A stretch of 64,000 nucleotides of DNA from Kribbella sp. VKM Ac-2568 (GTDB taxonomy: Bacteria; Actinomycetota; Actinomycetes; Propionibacteriales; Kribbellaceae). Positions 1-7,390 of the stretch are shown in pieces. Position numbers and translations under genes: made by a program. The notes under the pieces are model-generated. The model saw only the letters and a program-made list of their open reading frames with translations. It was not told the origin of the DNA and did not search any database. The DNA is taken from the NCBI RefSeq assembly GCF_004345365.1, contig NZ_SLVF01000003.1:620001-684000 (forward strand). Direction: 5' to 3'. How positions within the stretch are numbered: the stretch's first letter is position 1; every line of letters begins with the position of its first letter.

Positions 1-17
1 GCCTGGCGTGCGGGTGG

Positions 18-1526
18 TCAGAGATTCTCTCGGCCTCGTTCGCCGAACCAGCCTGCTAGGCGGCCTGCCCGGCTGACTGCTCGGAGGCGGCGGACTGTTT
101 GTTCGCGGAGGCTGCTCGGGGCGACGACCAGGAGGGCGTCCCCGGCTCTCAGGACCGTACGGCGGTCCGGGACGAAGGCGCGGGTGCCACGAATCACCAG
201 GGAGATCGAGACGCCCTGGGGCAGGCGGAGTTCGCCGATCTCGACGCCGGCCAGCTTCGACTCGCTCGGGACGCGGACCTGCAGCATGTCGGCGCCCAGG
301 GACTCCAGCGGCGCCACATCGATGTCGACCTCCTGGGCCGCGTTGTCGTCGAGCACCCCCAGCCGCTTCGCCAGCCACGGCAGGGACGGCCCCTGCAGCA
401 GCGTGAACAGCAGCACCAGCACGAACACCACGTTGAAGATGCGATCGGCCTGCGGGACCTGCTCGGCCAGCGGGATCGTCGCCAGCACGATCGGTACGGC
501 GCCGCGCAGCCCGGCCCAGGCGAGGAAGGTCTGCTCGTTCCAGGGGATCCTGAACGGCGTCGCCGAGATCGCCACTGCCGCGAACCGCCCGACCACGGTG
601 ACGGCGATCCCGATCACCAGCGCCAGCAGGACATCGTTCAGCCGGAACATGCTGGGCGACGCGAGTAGGCCGAGCATCACGAACAGGCCGATCTGGGCGA
701 GCCAGGCGATCCCGTCGACGAACGACCTGGTCGCCATCCGGTGCGGCAACTCCGCCCGCCCGAGCACCAGGCTGGTCACGTACACCGCGGCGAACCCGGA
801 GACGTGCAGGAGCACCGTGCCCCCGGCGTACGAGAGGAAGGCGGTCGAGACGATCGCGAGCGGGTAGAGGCCGGCCGAGCCGAGCGCCACCCGGCGCAGC
901 AGGGCCACCGCCGCCCAGCCGATCAGCAGGCCGAACAGCGCGCCGAACACGAGTTCATAGACGACCAGGCCGGCGAAGTACGGGAGGCCGTGGTCGCCGA
1001 GGCCGCCGGTGCTGACCAGGGTGACCAGCAGCACCGTCGGGGCGTCGTTCAGACCGGACTCGGCCTCCAGAGCCCCGCGCAACCTCGGCCGGATCGGGAC
1101 CTTGCGGAGTACGGAGAAGACGGCGGCGGCGTCGGTGGGCGACGTGACGGCGCCGAGCAGGACGGAGATCTGCCAGTCGAGGCCGAGGATGAAGTGGGCC
1201 ACGCAAGCGACCACGCCGACGCTGATCGCGACGCCGACGGTCGCGAGAACGACGCCCAGCGGCATCACCGGGCGGACCTCGTTCCACCGGGTGGTCAGGC
1301 CGCCCTCGGTCAGGATGATCACCAGCGCGGCGAACCCCAGCGCGTGCGCGAGCTCCGCGTCCTCGAACTGGATCCCCAGCCCGGACTCGCCGAGCAGCAA
1401 CCCCATGCCGAGGTAGATCAGCAGCGACGGGAGACCGAGGCGGCCGGAGAGCCGGACAGCGACGATCGCCACCAGCAGCACCGCGGCACCGGCGAGCAGG
1501 ATCCTGTCGAGATCATGGACGTCCAC
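18..1526 (-). CDS. K+/H+ (cation/proton) antiporter, CPA1/NhaP2 type with C-terminal RCK_C domain
   Basis: Exchanges monovalent cations for protons at the cytoplasmic membrane. The first ~390 residues are a run of about twelve hydrophobic helices in the Na+/H+ exchanger pattern, including a conserved TSPTDAAA stretch and an ESGLNDAP stretch carrying the acidic ion-binding residues. Residues ~400-490 form a TrkA-C/RCK_C domain, typical of NhaP2/CvrA antiporters, where it senses a ligand. I place the start at GTG 1526, because GAGGG lies five bases upstream of it. A TTG four codons further upstream would give 506 aa but has no ribosome site. The gene stands alone; the stop is 18 bases from the window edge. 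The family is clear; the specific ion (K+ or Na+) is inferred. Confidence 0.9.
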   Translation of the reverse strand: MDVHDLDRILLAGAAVLLVAIVAVRLSGRLGLPSLLIYLGMGLLLGESGLGIQFEDAELAHALGFAALVIILTEGGLTTRWNEVRPVMPLGVVLATVGVAISVGVVACVAHFILGLDWQISVLLGAVTSPTDAAAVFSVLRKVPIRPRLRGALEAESGLNDAPTVLLVTLVSTGGLGDHGLPYFAGLVVYELVFGALFGLLIGWAAVALLRRVALGSAGLYPLAIVSTAFLSYAGGTVLLHVSGFAAVYVTSLVLGRAELPHRMATRSFVDGIAWLAQIGLFVMLGLLASPSMFRLNDVLLALVIGIAVTVVGRFAAVAISATPFRIPWNEQTFLAWAGLRGAVPIVLATIPLAEQVPQADRIFNVVFVLVLLFTLLQGPSLPWLAKRLGVLDDNAAQEVDIDVAPLESLGADMLQVRVPSESKLAGVEIGELRLPQGVSISLVIRGTRAFVPDRRTVLRAGDALLVVAPSSLREQTVRRLRAVSRAGRLAGWFGERGRENL

Positions 1527-1652
1527 AGCGGCCCTCAAGGTCGGGGGTCTGCAGCTTAGTGGAGCCGTGCCTCCGGCAACGAATCATCGGCGCCGAACTG
1601 ATTCATGTCACAAAAGAACCGGCCACCGCGCCACCGGCCGGAAAAGAACGGA

Positions 1653-1682
1653 GACCCTGACGCATCACACAGCATCAGGGTC
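1653..1682. other. Imperfect hairpin between the antiporter gene and tRNA-Ser
   Basis: GACCCTGA and TCAGGGTC form an 8-bp perfect stem around a 14-nt loop, and pairing can extend inward with one mismatch. It lies downstream of tRNA-Ser and upstream of the antiporter gene, both on the minus strand. It may be a second terminator or part of the antiporter leader. There is no T-tract. Confidence 0.4.
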
Positions 1683-1711
1683 CCCGGCGTAACTCCCACC
1701 CAAAGGGTGGT

Positions 1712-1728
1712 TGGCGGTGGCGGAGGGA
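1712..1728 (-). repeat. 17-bp duplicate of the tRNA-Ser(CGA) 3' end (att-like)
   Basis: TGGCGGTGGCGGAGGGA is identical and in the same orientation as the CCA end, acceptor strand and start of the T-arm of tRNA-Ser at 1813-1829, 101 bp away. Duplicated tRNA 3' ends are what tyrosine recombinases leave at integration sites, but nothing mobile remains between the copies. Confidence 0.5.
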
Positions 1729-1766
1729 ACCGTCGCAGGCTCCTCCCAGATCCCACAGCACTTGAT

Positions 1767-1813
1767 ATGAGTTGGGTGGGTCCCACACTTCGTGCGGAAC
1801 CCACCCAACTCAT
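1767..1813 (-). terminator. 15-bp perfect hairpin at the tRNA-Ser 3' end
   Basis: ATGAGTTGGGTGGGT (1767-1781) pairs perfectly with 1799-1813, and the loop can form a further small stem. It begins at the last base of the encoded CCA, so it would form immediately after the mature tRNA-Ser. It probably acts as terminator or processing signal. It has no U-tract. Confidence 0.65.
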
Positions 1814-1903
1814 GGCGGTGGCGGAGGGATTTGAACCCTCGGAAGGGGGATACCCTTCACGCGCTTTCGAGGCGCGCTCCTTCGGCCGCTCGGACACGCC
1901 ACC
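1813..1903 (-). tRNA. tRNA-Ser (anticodon CGA)
   Basis: A 91-nt class II tRNA. Acceptor GGTGGCG pairs with CGCCACC, the discriminator is G and CCA is encoded. The anticodon loop reads CTCGAAA on a CGCGC/GCGCG stem, giving anticodon CGA. There is a long variable arm, and the T-arm is GAGGG-TTCAAAT-CCCTC. The length, long variable arm and anticodon identify serine. Confidence 0.95.
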
Positions 1904-1916
1904 GCCGCAGAGGCTA

Positions 1917-2387
1917 TCAAGACCTATGGCCTGTGAAGAAATCGCGTAGCCGCGCACCCGTCTCGTCGGCCATCACACCGCCCACGACCTCGGGCCTGTG
2001 GTTCAGTCTGCGGTCCCTCACGACGTCCCAGAGCGACCCGACCGCGCCCGCCTTCTCGTCGTACGCGCCGAAGACCAGGCGGTCCAGCCGGGACAACACG
2101 ATCGCCCCCGCGCACATCGTGCAGGGCTCCAGCGTGACCACCAGCGTGCAGCCGGTCAGCCGCCACTCGCCGACGTGCTCGGCGGCCGCGCGGATCGCCA
2201 GTACCTCGGCGTGCGCGGTCGGGTCCCCGGTCGCCTCGCGCTCGTTGTGCCCGCGCCCGATCACCTGTCCGTCGGGGTCCACCACGACCGCCCCGATCGG
2301 TACGTCGGCGCTCCCCCGCGCCAGCTCCGCCTCGTCCAGCGCCAGCCGCATCAGCCGGGCCCAGGCCGCGTGTGCCGGGTTAGCCAA
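1917..2387 (-). CDS. tadA: tRNA-specific adenosine deaminase TadA
   Basis: Deaminates A34 to inosine in tRNA-Arg(ACG), which lets it read CGU, CGC and CGA codons. The 156-aa protein has the CDA-fold zinc motifs HAE (59-61, catalytic glutamate) and PCTMC (88-92), at the usual size for bacterial TadA. A tRNA-Arg with anticodon ACG, the expected substrate, is encoded at 53117-53189. Its ATG lies 8 nt inside the end of the upstream TadA-associated gene, so the two are probably translated together. Confidence 0.95.
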   Translation of the reverse strand: MANPAHAAWARLMRLALDEAELARGSADVPIGAVVVDPDGQVIGRGHNEREATGDPTAHAEVLAIRAAAEHVGEWRLTGCTLVVTLEPCTMCAGAIVLSRLDRLVFGAYDEKAGAVGSLWDVVRDRRLNHRPEVVGGVMADETGARLRDFFTGHRS

Positions 2388-2859
2388 TGGTTTCGAGCGC
2401 TTCGTGGAACTGGTTGCCGAAGCCGAGTGCCTCGGCGATCTCCTCGAGCATCTCCTCGGGGTACAGGTCGACGTCGTCGATCAGCGCGCCGAGGTCCATC
2501 GCGCTCATGCCCAGATCGGCGATGATGGCCAGGTCCCCGGCAGGCACCTGCTCGTCGTCGTCATCGGCCAGCGGGATGTCCAGCTCGTCGACCACCTGCT
2601 TGGCCAGCGGCCACTCTGTCGCGGCGGTGACGTCCGAGATCAGCAGCCGGGCCCGGCCGCCGATCACCCGGAGCAGGATGAAGAAGTCCTCGTCGACGGA
2701 GATCATCCCGAGCACCCCCTGGTCCCCGGGGTAGCGCCGCAGCGCGGAGACCAGCGCGGACAGGTCGGGTTCCCCGCGCAGCACCAGCGGCGTGACGAGC
2801 CAGTCCCCATCCTCGGTGTAAGCAGCGACTGCGAAGTCGAGCTCTGTGGTGGTGGTCAT
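2380..2859 (-). CDS. tRNA adenosine deaminase-associated protein
   Basis: A 159-aa acidic protein of the actinobacterial family that sits next to tadA. It has no known enzymatic motif. The body is a mixed alpha/beta domain with a very acidic centre (a run of D and E near residues 100-106). It overlaps tadA by 8 nt, which supports a shared function in tRNA editing or in stabilising TadA; this is inferred. The chosen ATG begins the conserved MTTTTELDFAVAAY stretch. GTG 2883 and ATG 2931 would add 8 or 24 unconserved-looking residues. Confidence 0.85.
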   Translation of the reverse strand: MTTTTELDFAVAAYTEDGDWLVTPLVLRGEPDLSALVSALRRYPGDQGVLGMISVDEDFFILLRVIGGRARLLISDVTAATEWPLAKQVVDELDIPLADDDDEQVPAGDLAIIADLGMSAMDLGALIDDVDLYPEEMLEEIAEALGFGNQFHEALETIG

Positions 2860-3064
2860 CGGCCCAGCCGTGGGATCAGACACGCGCTCATCGTCGCAGA
2901 CTCCCGCGCCAGGCGGGAGATGTTCACACATTCACCAGCAGATCGGTGCCACTCCGAGACCCACCCCCACCCGGCGTAGGCGGGTCAGCCGGCCCGGCTG
3001 CAGGCGTCTCCGGACGCGCGGCAGGAGCCGCCGAGCGCGGTACGGGAGGCCCGGCGTACGAGGG

Positions 3065-3235
3065 TCAGTGGTGGTAGGTAGCGCGGCGCATGGCGGCGCG
3101 GATCTGCCGGACCCGGGCTCTTCGGGGGGTGATCCGGTCGCGGAGAGCGCGGGCTTCCTCCAGTTCACGTAGGAAGGCGGCGCGGCGGCGCAACCGATCG
3201 AGCTCTTCGGGTGACTTGCCAGTGTTCTCGCTCAC
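3065..3235 (-). CDS. Small basic coiled-coil protein, 56 aa
   Basis: GTG-initiated short gene with sequence beginning VSENTGKSPEELDRLRRRAA and ending RRATYHH. It is rich in Arg, Glu and Leu in a helical pattern, so a single long amphipathic helix is likely. Arrangement of stop and start is clean, third-position GC is high, and the reading frame looks like a real actinobacterial small protein rather than chance. I do not recognise a function. It lies alone between the TadA pair and upp. Confidence 0.6.
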   Translation of the reverse strand: MSENTGKSPEELDRLRRRAAFLRELEEARALRDRITPRRARVRQIRAAMRRATYHH

Positions 3236-3424
3236 GGGCGCCACGTCCTCGTCGGTTCGGGAGAGGCCGCCCTGGGGCGGGGGCCGGCTGACCTAAATCG
3301 ACTGCGTTTCAACGCTAACAGCGGGCTCGTACTCCGGGTCGGCCGTCCGGCGTGTGCTGGCCGAACGGCAGACACGGAGGACTAGGGTTCCCGGCAGCGA
3401 ATCGCCGACGGTAGCGTTCCGGCC

Positions 3425-4066
3425 ATGCAGATCCTCGTCGTGGACCACCCGCTCGTCGCCCACAAGCTCACCGCGCTGCGGGACGAGCGGACGGATTCGC
3501 CCACCTTCCGGCGGCTGACCGAGGAACTCGTCACGCTGCTCGCGTACGAGGCGACCCGGGACGTCCGGACCGGCCCGATCACCGTCACCACCCCGGTCGC
3601 CGAGGCCCAGGGGATCAAGCTGACCGCCCCGAAGCCGTTGGTGGTGCCGATCCTGCGGGCCGGCCTCGGCATGCTCGAGGGCATGTCCCGGCTGCTCCCG
3701 ACGGCCGAGGTCGGTTTCCTCGGCATGATCCGGAACGAGGAGACTCTGACCGCCTCGACGTACGCCGAACGGCTACCGGAGGACCTGTCCGGGCGGCAGT
3801 GCTACGTCCTCGACCCGATGCTCGCGACGGGTGGCACGCTGGCCGCGGCGATCCAGTTCCTGGTGGACCGCGGCGCCGACCACATCACCGCGATCTGCCT
3901 GCTGGCGGCTCCCGAGGGCGTCGAGCGGATCGAGCGCGAACTCGCCGACCTGCACATCCCCTGCAACCTGGTGATCGCCGGGATGGACTCGCACCTGAAC
4001 GAGAAGGGCTACATCGTCCCCGGCCTGGGCGACGCCGGTGACCGCCTGTACGGCGTCGCCCAGTAA
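3425..4066 (+). CDS. upp: Uracil phosphoribosyltransferase
   Basis: Pyrimidine salvage: uracil + PRPP gives UMP + PPi, in the cytoplasm. The 213-aa protein is the normal family length. The PRPP loop is [12 protein letters not shown] (129-140), the RAGLGM segment near 79-84 binds phosphate, and the C-terminal [11 protein letters not shown] segment forms the uracil pocket. It is monocistronic and ends in a strong palindromic terminator shared with the convergent gene. Confidence 0.97.
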   Translation: MQILVVDHPLVAHKLTALRDERTDSPTFRRLTEELVTLLAYEATRDVRTGPITVTTPVAEAQGIKLTAPKPLVVPILRAGLGMLEGMSRLLPTAEVGFLGMIRNEETLTASTYAERLPEDLSGRQCYVLDPMLATGGTLAAAIQFLVDRGADHITAICLLAAPEGVERIERELADLHIPCNLVIAGMDSHLNEKGYIVPGLGDAGDRLYGVAQ

Positions 4067-4069
4067 CCG

Positions 4070-4119
4070 CTTGCGTCCGAAGTACCGAGGGCTATAGACC
4101 TCGGTACTTCGGACGCAAG
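4070..4119. terminator. Bidirectional terminator, 21-bp perfect stem
   Basis: The arms 4070-4090 and 4099-4119 are perfect inverted repeats around an 8-nt loop. The hairpin starts four bases after the upp stop and ends four bases before the stop of the convergent Tat-protein gene. The stem contains GAAGTACC, one of several AGTAC-centred terminators in this window. Confidence 0.85.
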
Positions 4120-4122
4120 GGT

Positions 4123-5100
4123 TCAGACCAGGGTGTTGCGGTAGAAGAAGTTGGCCCGGCGGTCGCCGGTGACGCCGGACGCGAACCCGAAGTACAGCCG
4201 GGCGGTCGCGTCGATGGAGCCGTAGACCGCCATCCCCTCGGCCTCGCGGTAGGTCAGGCTCTTGCCGGCCAGGGTGAGGAACGAGTCGACGATCTTGCCC
4301 TGGTTGATGTCGTAGCACCACAGCTTCGAGTTGGCCTTGGTCTCGTCCGGCTCCCCCGGGTAGGCCTCGCCCTCCCAGAAGTACGCGTACGAGCCGTACA
4401 GCGCCCAGCCCTGGAAGTCGATCCCCGGCGTCAGGTCCGGCTGCTTGAAGGAGGCGAGCACGGTCGAGTAGTCGCCGGCCGCGGCGGCCGCCAGGCTGTA
4501 GACGTTGATGTGCATCCCGTCGGACAGCGAGTGACGCACGCCGATCCGGCCGTACCGCTGGTCGACCGCGGGCGTGAAGACGCTGCCGTTCGCGACCGGC
4601 TTCCACTTCTTCAGCGAGGCGGAGTCCTTGTTCAGGGTGGCGCCGTTCTGCCAGGGGAACCGGGCGATCTGCCGGCCGCGTCCGTTCGTGGTGTCCACGT
4701 CGGTCTCGGTCCACAGGTACGACGTACCACCGACGGCCTCGACGCCGATCGACACGGCGTGGCCGAACCCGGTCAGGTACATGTGCCCGACGACGGTGCC
4801 CGAGAAGTTGAGTTGGCTCAGCGTCAGGTCACCGCTGTTGGCCGGGGTCCCCGACCGCAACTGTCCGGTGAAGATCCGGTTGTTCGGGGTGTCGAACGCC
4901 ATCGACTGCATGACGGTCGGGCCCCACAACGGCTTGTGGCGGAAGAACTCGTTGGTAGTCGCGCTCATCTTGAACCGCTTGGTGGCGGGCAGCGCGGCGG
5001 CACGGACAGGGCGGGCGGAGGCGGTAGGGGCTCCCACGGTTCCGGCGGCGACGAGCGCACCGGCCCCAGCGAGCAGCCCACGACGAGAGAGGTTGTCCAT
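4123..5100 (-). CDS. Tat-exported TagC-like beta-propeller protein
   Basis: A 325-aa secreted protein. Residues 4-30 are a twin-arginine signal (LSRRGLLAGAGALVAAGTVG followed by an AxA-type site). The mature part resembles the TagC / phage P68 receptor-binding-protein propeller family, often annotated as teichoic acid biosynthesis protein C, with repeated W/Y-rich strands and little else conserved. That family is associated with binding or handling of cell-wall teichoic polymers or glycans; an enzymatic role is not established. It is a single gene, convergent with upp. Family assignment is from recall of the sequence style, so moderate. Confidence 0.65.
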   Translation of the reverse strand: MDNLSRRGLLAGAGALVAAGTVGAPTASARPVRAAALPATKRFKMSATTNEFFRHKPLWGPTVMQSMAFDTPNNRIFTGQLRSGTPANSGDLTLSQLNFSGTVVGHMYLTGFGHAVSIGVEAVGGTSYLWTETDVDTTNGRGRQIARFPWQNGATLNKDSASLKKWKPVANGSVFTPAVDQRYGRIGVRHSLSDGMHINVYSLAAAAAGDYSTVLASFKQPDLTPGIDFQGWALYGSYAYFWEGEAYPGEPDETKANSKLWCYDINQGKIVDSFLTLAGKSLTYREAEGMAVYGSIDATARLYFGFASGVTGDRRANFFYRNTLV

Positions 5101-5109
5101 ACCGGGTGA

Positions 5110-5126
5110 CGGTAAGAGATTTACCG
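5110..5126. promoter_or_regulatory. Inverted repeat CGGTAA-N5-TTACCG upstream of the Tat protein gene
   Basis: Six-base perfect arms sit 10 bp upstream of the ATG at 5100, in the only AT-richer stretch of the 179-bp gap before menB. It could be an operator or a leader hairpin. No regulator can be assigned. Confidence 0.35.
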
Positions 5127-5279
5127 CGCACTGTCAGTACCTCGCACAAAGATTTCCGAGAACTACTCAGGAAATAGCGTTAGAACTTCGCAGCTCTATC
5201 GCCTTCGGCCTGACCAACTGTTCTGCTGTCGGTACGGCGAGCTCGGCCAGCCGTCCGCAAGGCCTGAACCCCGAGCGGT

Positions 5280-6206
5280 TCAGAAGGCGTACGGGAACGG
5301 CGTCCAGTCGGCGGGCCGCTTCTCCAGGAAGGAGTCGCGGCCCTCGGCGGCCTCGTCGGTGGCGTAGGCGAGCCGCGTCGCCTCACCCGCGAAGATCTGC
5401 TGGCCGACCAGGCCGTCGTCGATCAGGTTGAACGCGTACTTCAGCATCCGCTGGGCCGTCGGCGACTTCGCGCAGATCTTCTTGCCCCACTCCAGCGCGA
5501 CTGCCTCCAGCTCAGCGTGCGGCACGACCTTGTTGACCATGCCCATCCGGTACGCGTCCTCGGCCGAGTACTCGTCGCCCAGGAAGAAGATCTCGCGCGC
5601 GAACTTCTGTCCGACCTGCCGGGCCAGGTACGCCGAACCGAAGCCGCCGTCGAAGGAGGCCACGTCCGCGTCGGTCTGCTTGAACCGCGCGTGCTCGGCC
5701 GAGGCCAGGGTCAGGTCGGCCACGACGTGCAGGCTGTGTCCGCCACCGGCGGCCCAGCCGGGAACGACACAGATGACCACCTTCGACATGAAGCGGATCA
5801 ACCGCTGCACCTCGAGGATGTGCAGCCGTCCCGCCTTGGCCGGGTCGATCGTGTCGGCCGTCGTGCCCTCGGCGTACTTGTAGCCGTCCTTGCCGCGGAT
5901 GCGCTGGTCGCCGCCGGAGCAGAACGCCCAGCCGCCGTCGCGCGGGGACGGCCCGTTGCCGGTGAGCAGCACGCAGCCGACGTCGGTCGACATCCGTGCG
6001 TGGTCGAGCACCCGGTACAGCTCGTCCACCGTCCGCGGCCGGAACGCGTTGCGCACCTCGGGGCGGTTGAACGCGATCCGCACCACCCCGGCGTCGACCG
6101 CACGGTGGTAGGTGATGTCGGACAGGTCGAACCCGTCGACCTCTTTCCAGGCCGACGGGTCGAAGATCTCGGAGACGTGCACGGGCTCGGTCACGAGCCC
6201 GAGCAT
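5280..6206 (-). CDS. menB: 1,4-dihydroxy-2-naphthoyl-CoA synthase
   Basis: Crotonase-fold enzyme of menaquinone biosynthesis that closes the ring of o-succinylbenzoyl-CoA. The 308-aa length matches actinobacterial MenB. The oxyanion-hole segment FCSGGDQRIRG lies at 96-106 and the conserved SFDGGFGSAYLARQVG at ~187-202, followed by the FLGDEYSAEDA region. The C-terminus WTPFPY is typical of MenB. ATG 6206 is used; a GTG four codons later is also possible. No other men genes lie in the window. Confidence 0.95.
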   Translation of the reverse strand: MLGLVTEPVHVSEIFDPSAWKEVDGFDLSDITYHRAVDAGVVRIAFNRPEVRNAFRPRTVDELYRVLDHARMSTDVGCVLLTGNGPSPRDGGWAFCSGGDQRIRGKDGYKYAEGTTADTIDPAKAGRLHILEVQRLIRFMSKVVICVVPGWAAGGGHSLHVVADLTLASAEHARFKQTDADVASFDGGFGSAYLARQVGQKFAREIFFLGDEYSAEDAYRMGMVNKVVPHAELEAVALEWGKKICAKSPTAQRMLKYAFNLIDDGLVGQQIFAGEATRLAYATDEAAEGRDSFLEKRPADWTPFPYAF

Positions 6207-6228
6207 ATTTCAGCTCCGCCGGCGCACC

Positions 6229-7242
6229 TCAGCGCCGTCGGGTGCTCTCCCGGAGGACGACCTCGGCCTTGAACGTCTCGGTCTCCGGCTCGCCGCCACC
6301 GATGGCGAGCTCCAGAGCCCGGCGGCCCATCTGCTCCAGCGGCAGCCGCACCGTGGTCAACCCCGGCCAGACGTCGCGCAGGGTGGCGATGTCGTCGAAA
6401 CCGGCGACCCCGAGATCACCCGGTACGTCGATGCCGCGGCCGCGCAGGGCGGACATCGCACCGACGGCCATCACGTCGTTCACCGCGAACAGGCAGTCGA
6501 GATCCGCCTTGCTGTCAAGGAGTTCCAGGGCCGCCGCGTGTCCGCCGTCGCGAGTGAACTCGCCGTACTGCACGGCCACCGCTTGCAGGCCGGCCTCGGC
6601 CAGACCCTCGACGAATCCGTCCCGCCGGTCCCGCGCGGTGGCCAGTCCTTCCGGCCCGCCGAGGATGCCGAACTTCCGCAGGCCGAGTCCCACCAGCGAG
6701 CGGGCCAGCTCGGCCGCACCCGCCCGGTTGTCCGGCTCGATCGTGTGCGCCGGCATGCCCGACTGGCTCACCAGGGCCAGGCCGGCGCCGGAGTTGAGGA
6801 ACGTCTCGATCTCGGTCGCGGTGCGGGCGAGTCCTTCGGCGTCGGTACGGCGGGAACCGATCATCACCGCCGCCCGGGCGCGCTGTGCACGCAACGAGGA
6901 CAGGTAAGCAATCTCGCGGTCGGCATCACGGAACGTGCTGGCCATCATCACCAGCAGACCGCGCTCGTCCGCGGCGCGCATCACCCCGTTCGCGATCGCC
7001 GCGAAGTACGGGTCCTCGATGTCGTGCACGAGGATGCCGACCACGTTGGTGGACGACTTCGCCAACGCCTGCGCCTGCGCGTTCGGCGTGTATCCGAGGG
7101 CGGCGGCGGCTTCCCGGACGCGCTCCTGCAACTCCGGGCGCGGGACCCGGTCGCCGCCGTTCAGCACGCGTGAAGCGGTCGCCACGGACACACCCGCGCG
7201 TTGTGCCACATCGAGCAGTGTCACCGGTGCTCGCATGTTCAT
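6229..7242 (-). CDS. LacI-family transcriptional regulator
   Basis: 337 aa. The N-terminal LacI helix-turn-helix covers residues ~8-30 (TLLDVAQRAGVSVATASRVL), followed by the hinge (NAQAQALA) and a periplasmic-binding-protein-like effector domain. The longer in-frame extension upstream is not protein-like, so I start at ATG 7242; ATG 7236 is also possible. It is divergent from the exported peptidase and the GH95 gene across a 148-bp gap with a GGGAA-TG-TTCCC dyad. By family habit it probably represses those genes and itself in response to a sugar. Confidence 0.92.
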   Translation of the reverse strand: MNMRAPVTLLDVAQRAGVSVATASRVLNGGDRVPRPELQERVREAAAALGYTPNAQAQALAKSSTNVVGILVHDIEDPYFAAIANGVMRAADERGLLVMMASTFRDADREIAYLSSLRAQRARAAVMIGSRRTDAEGLARTATEIETFLNSGAGLALVSQSGMPAHTIEPDNRAGAAELARSLVGLGLRKFGILGGPEGLATARDRRDGFVEGLAEAGLQAVAVQYGEFTRDGGHAAALELLDSKADLDCLFAVNDVMAVGAMSALRGRGIDVPGDLGVAGFDDIATLRDVWPGLTTVRLPLEQMGRRALELAIGGGEPETETFKAEVVLRESTRRR

Positions 7243-7335
7243 CTGGGATACCCACCTTCCGTACAGCTCCCCCTGGGTGGCGGTCACACTATCGGAAGTG
7301 GTGTCATCATCACGCTGCGTCGCTGAGAAGTGGCG

Positions 7336-7347
7336 GGGAATGTTCCC
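7336..7347. promoter_or_regulatory. Candidate LacI operator (GGGAATGTTCCC)
   Basis: Arms GGGAA and TTCCC flank a TG centre, midway between the divergent lacI and peptidase starts. A further GGGAATG...TTCCCA pair follows at about 7368-7388, next to the peptidase ATG. LacI sites are dyads of this size, but the match is by shape only. Confidence 0.45.
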
Positions 7348-7390
7348 AGAGCCTGGCTTTGCGGCCCGGGAATGACTAGCCTTCCCAGCC

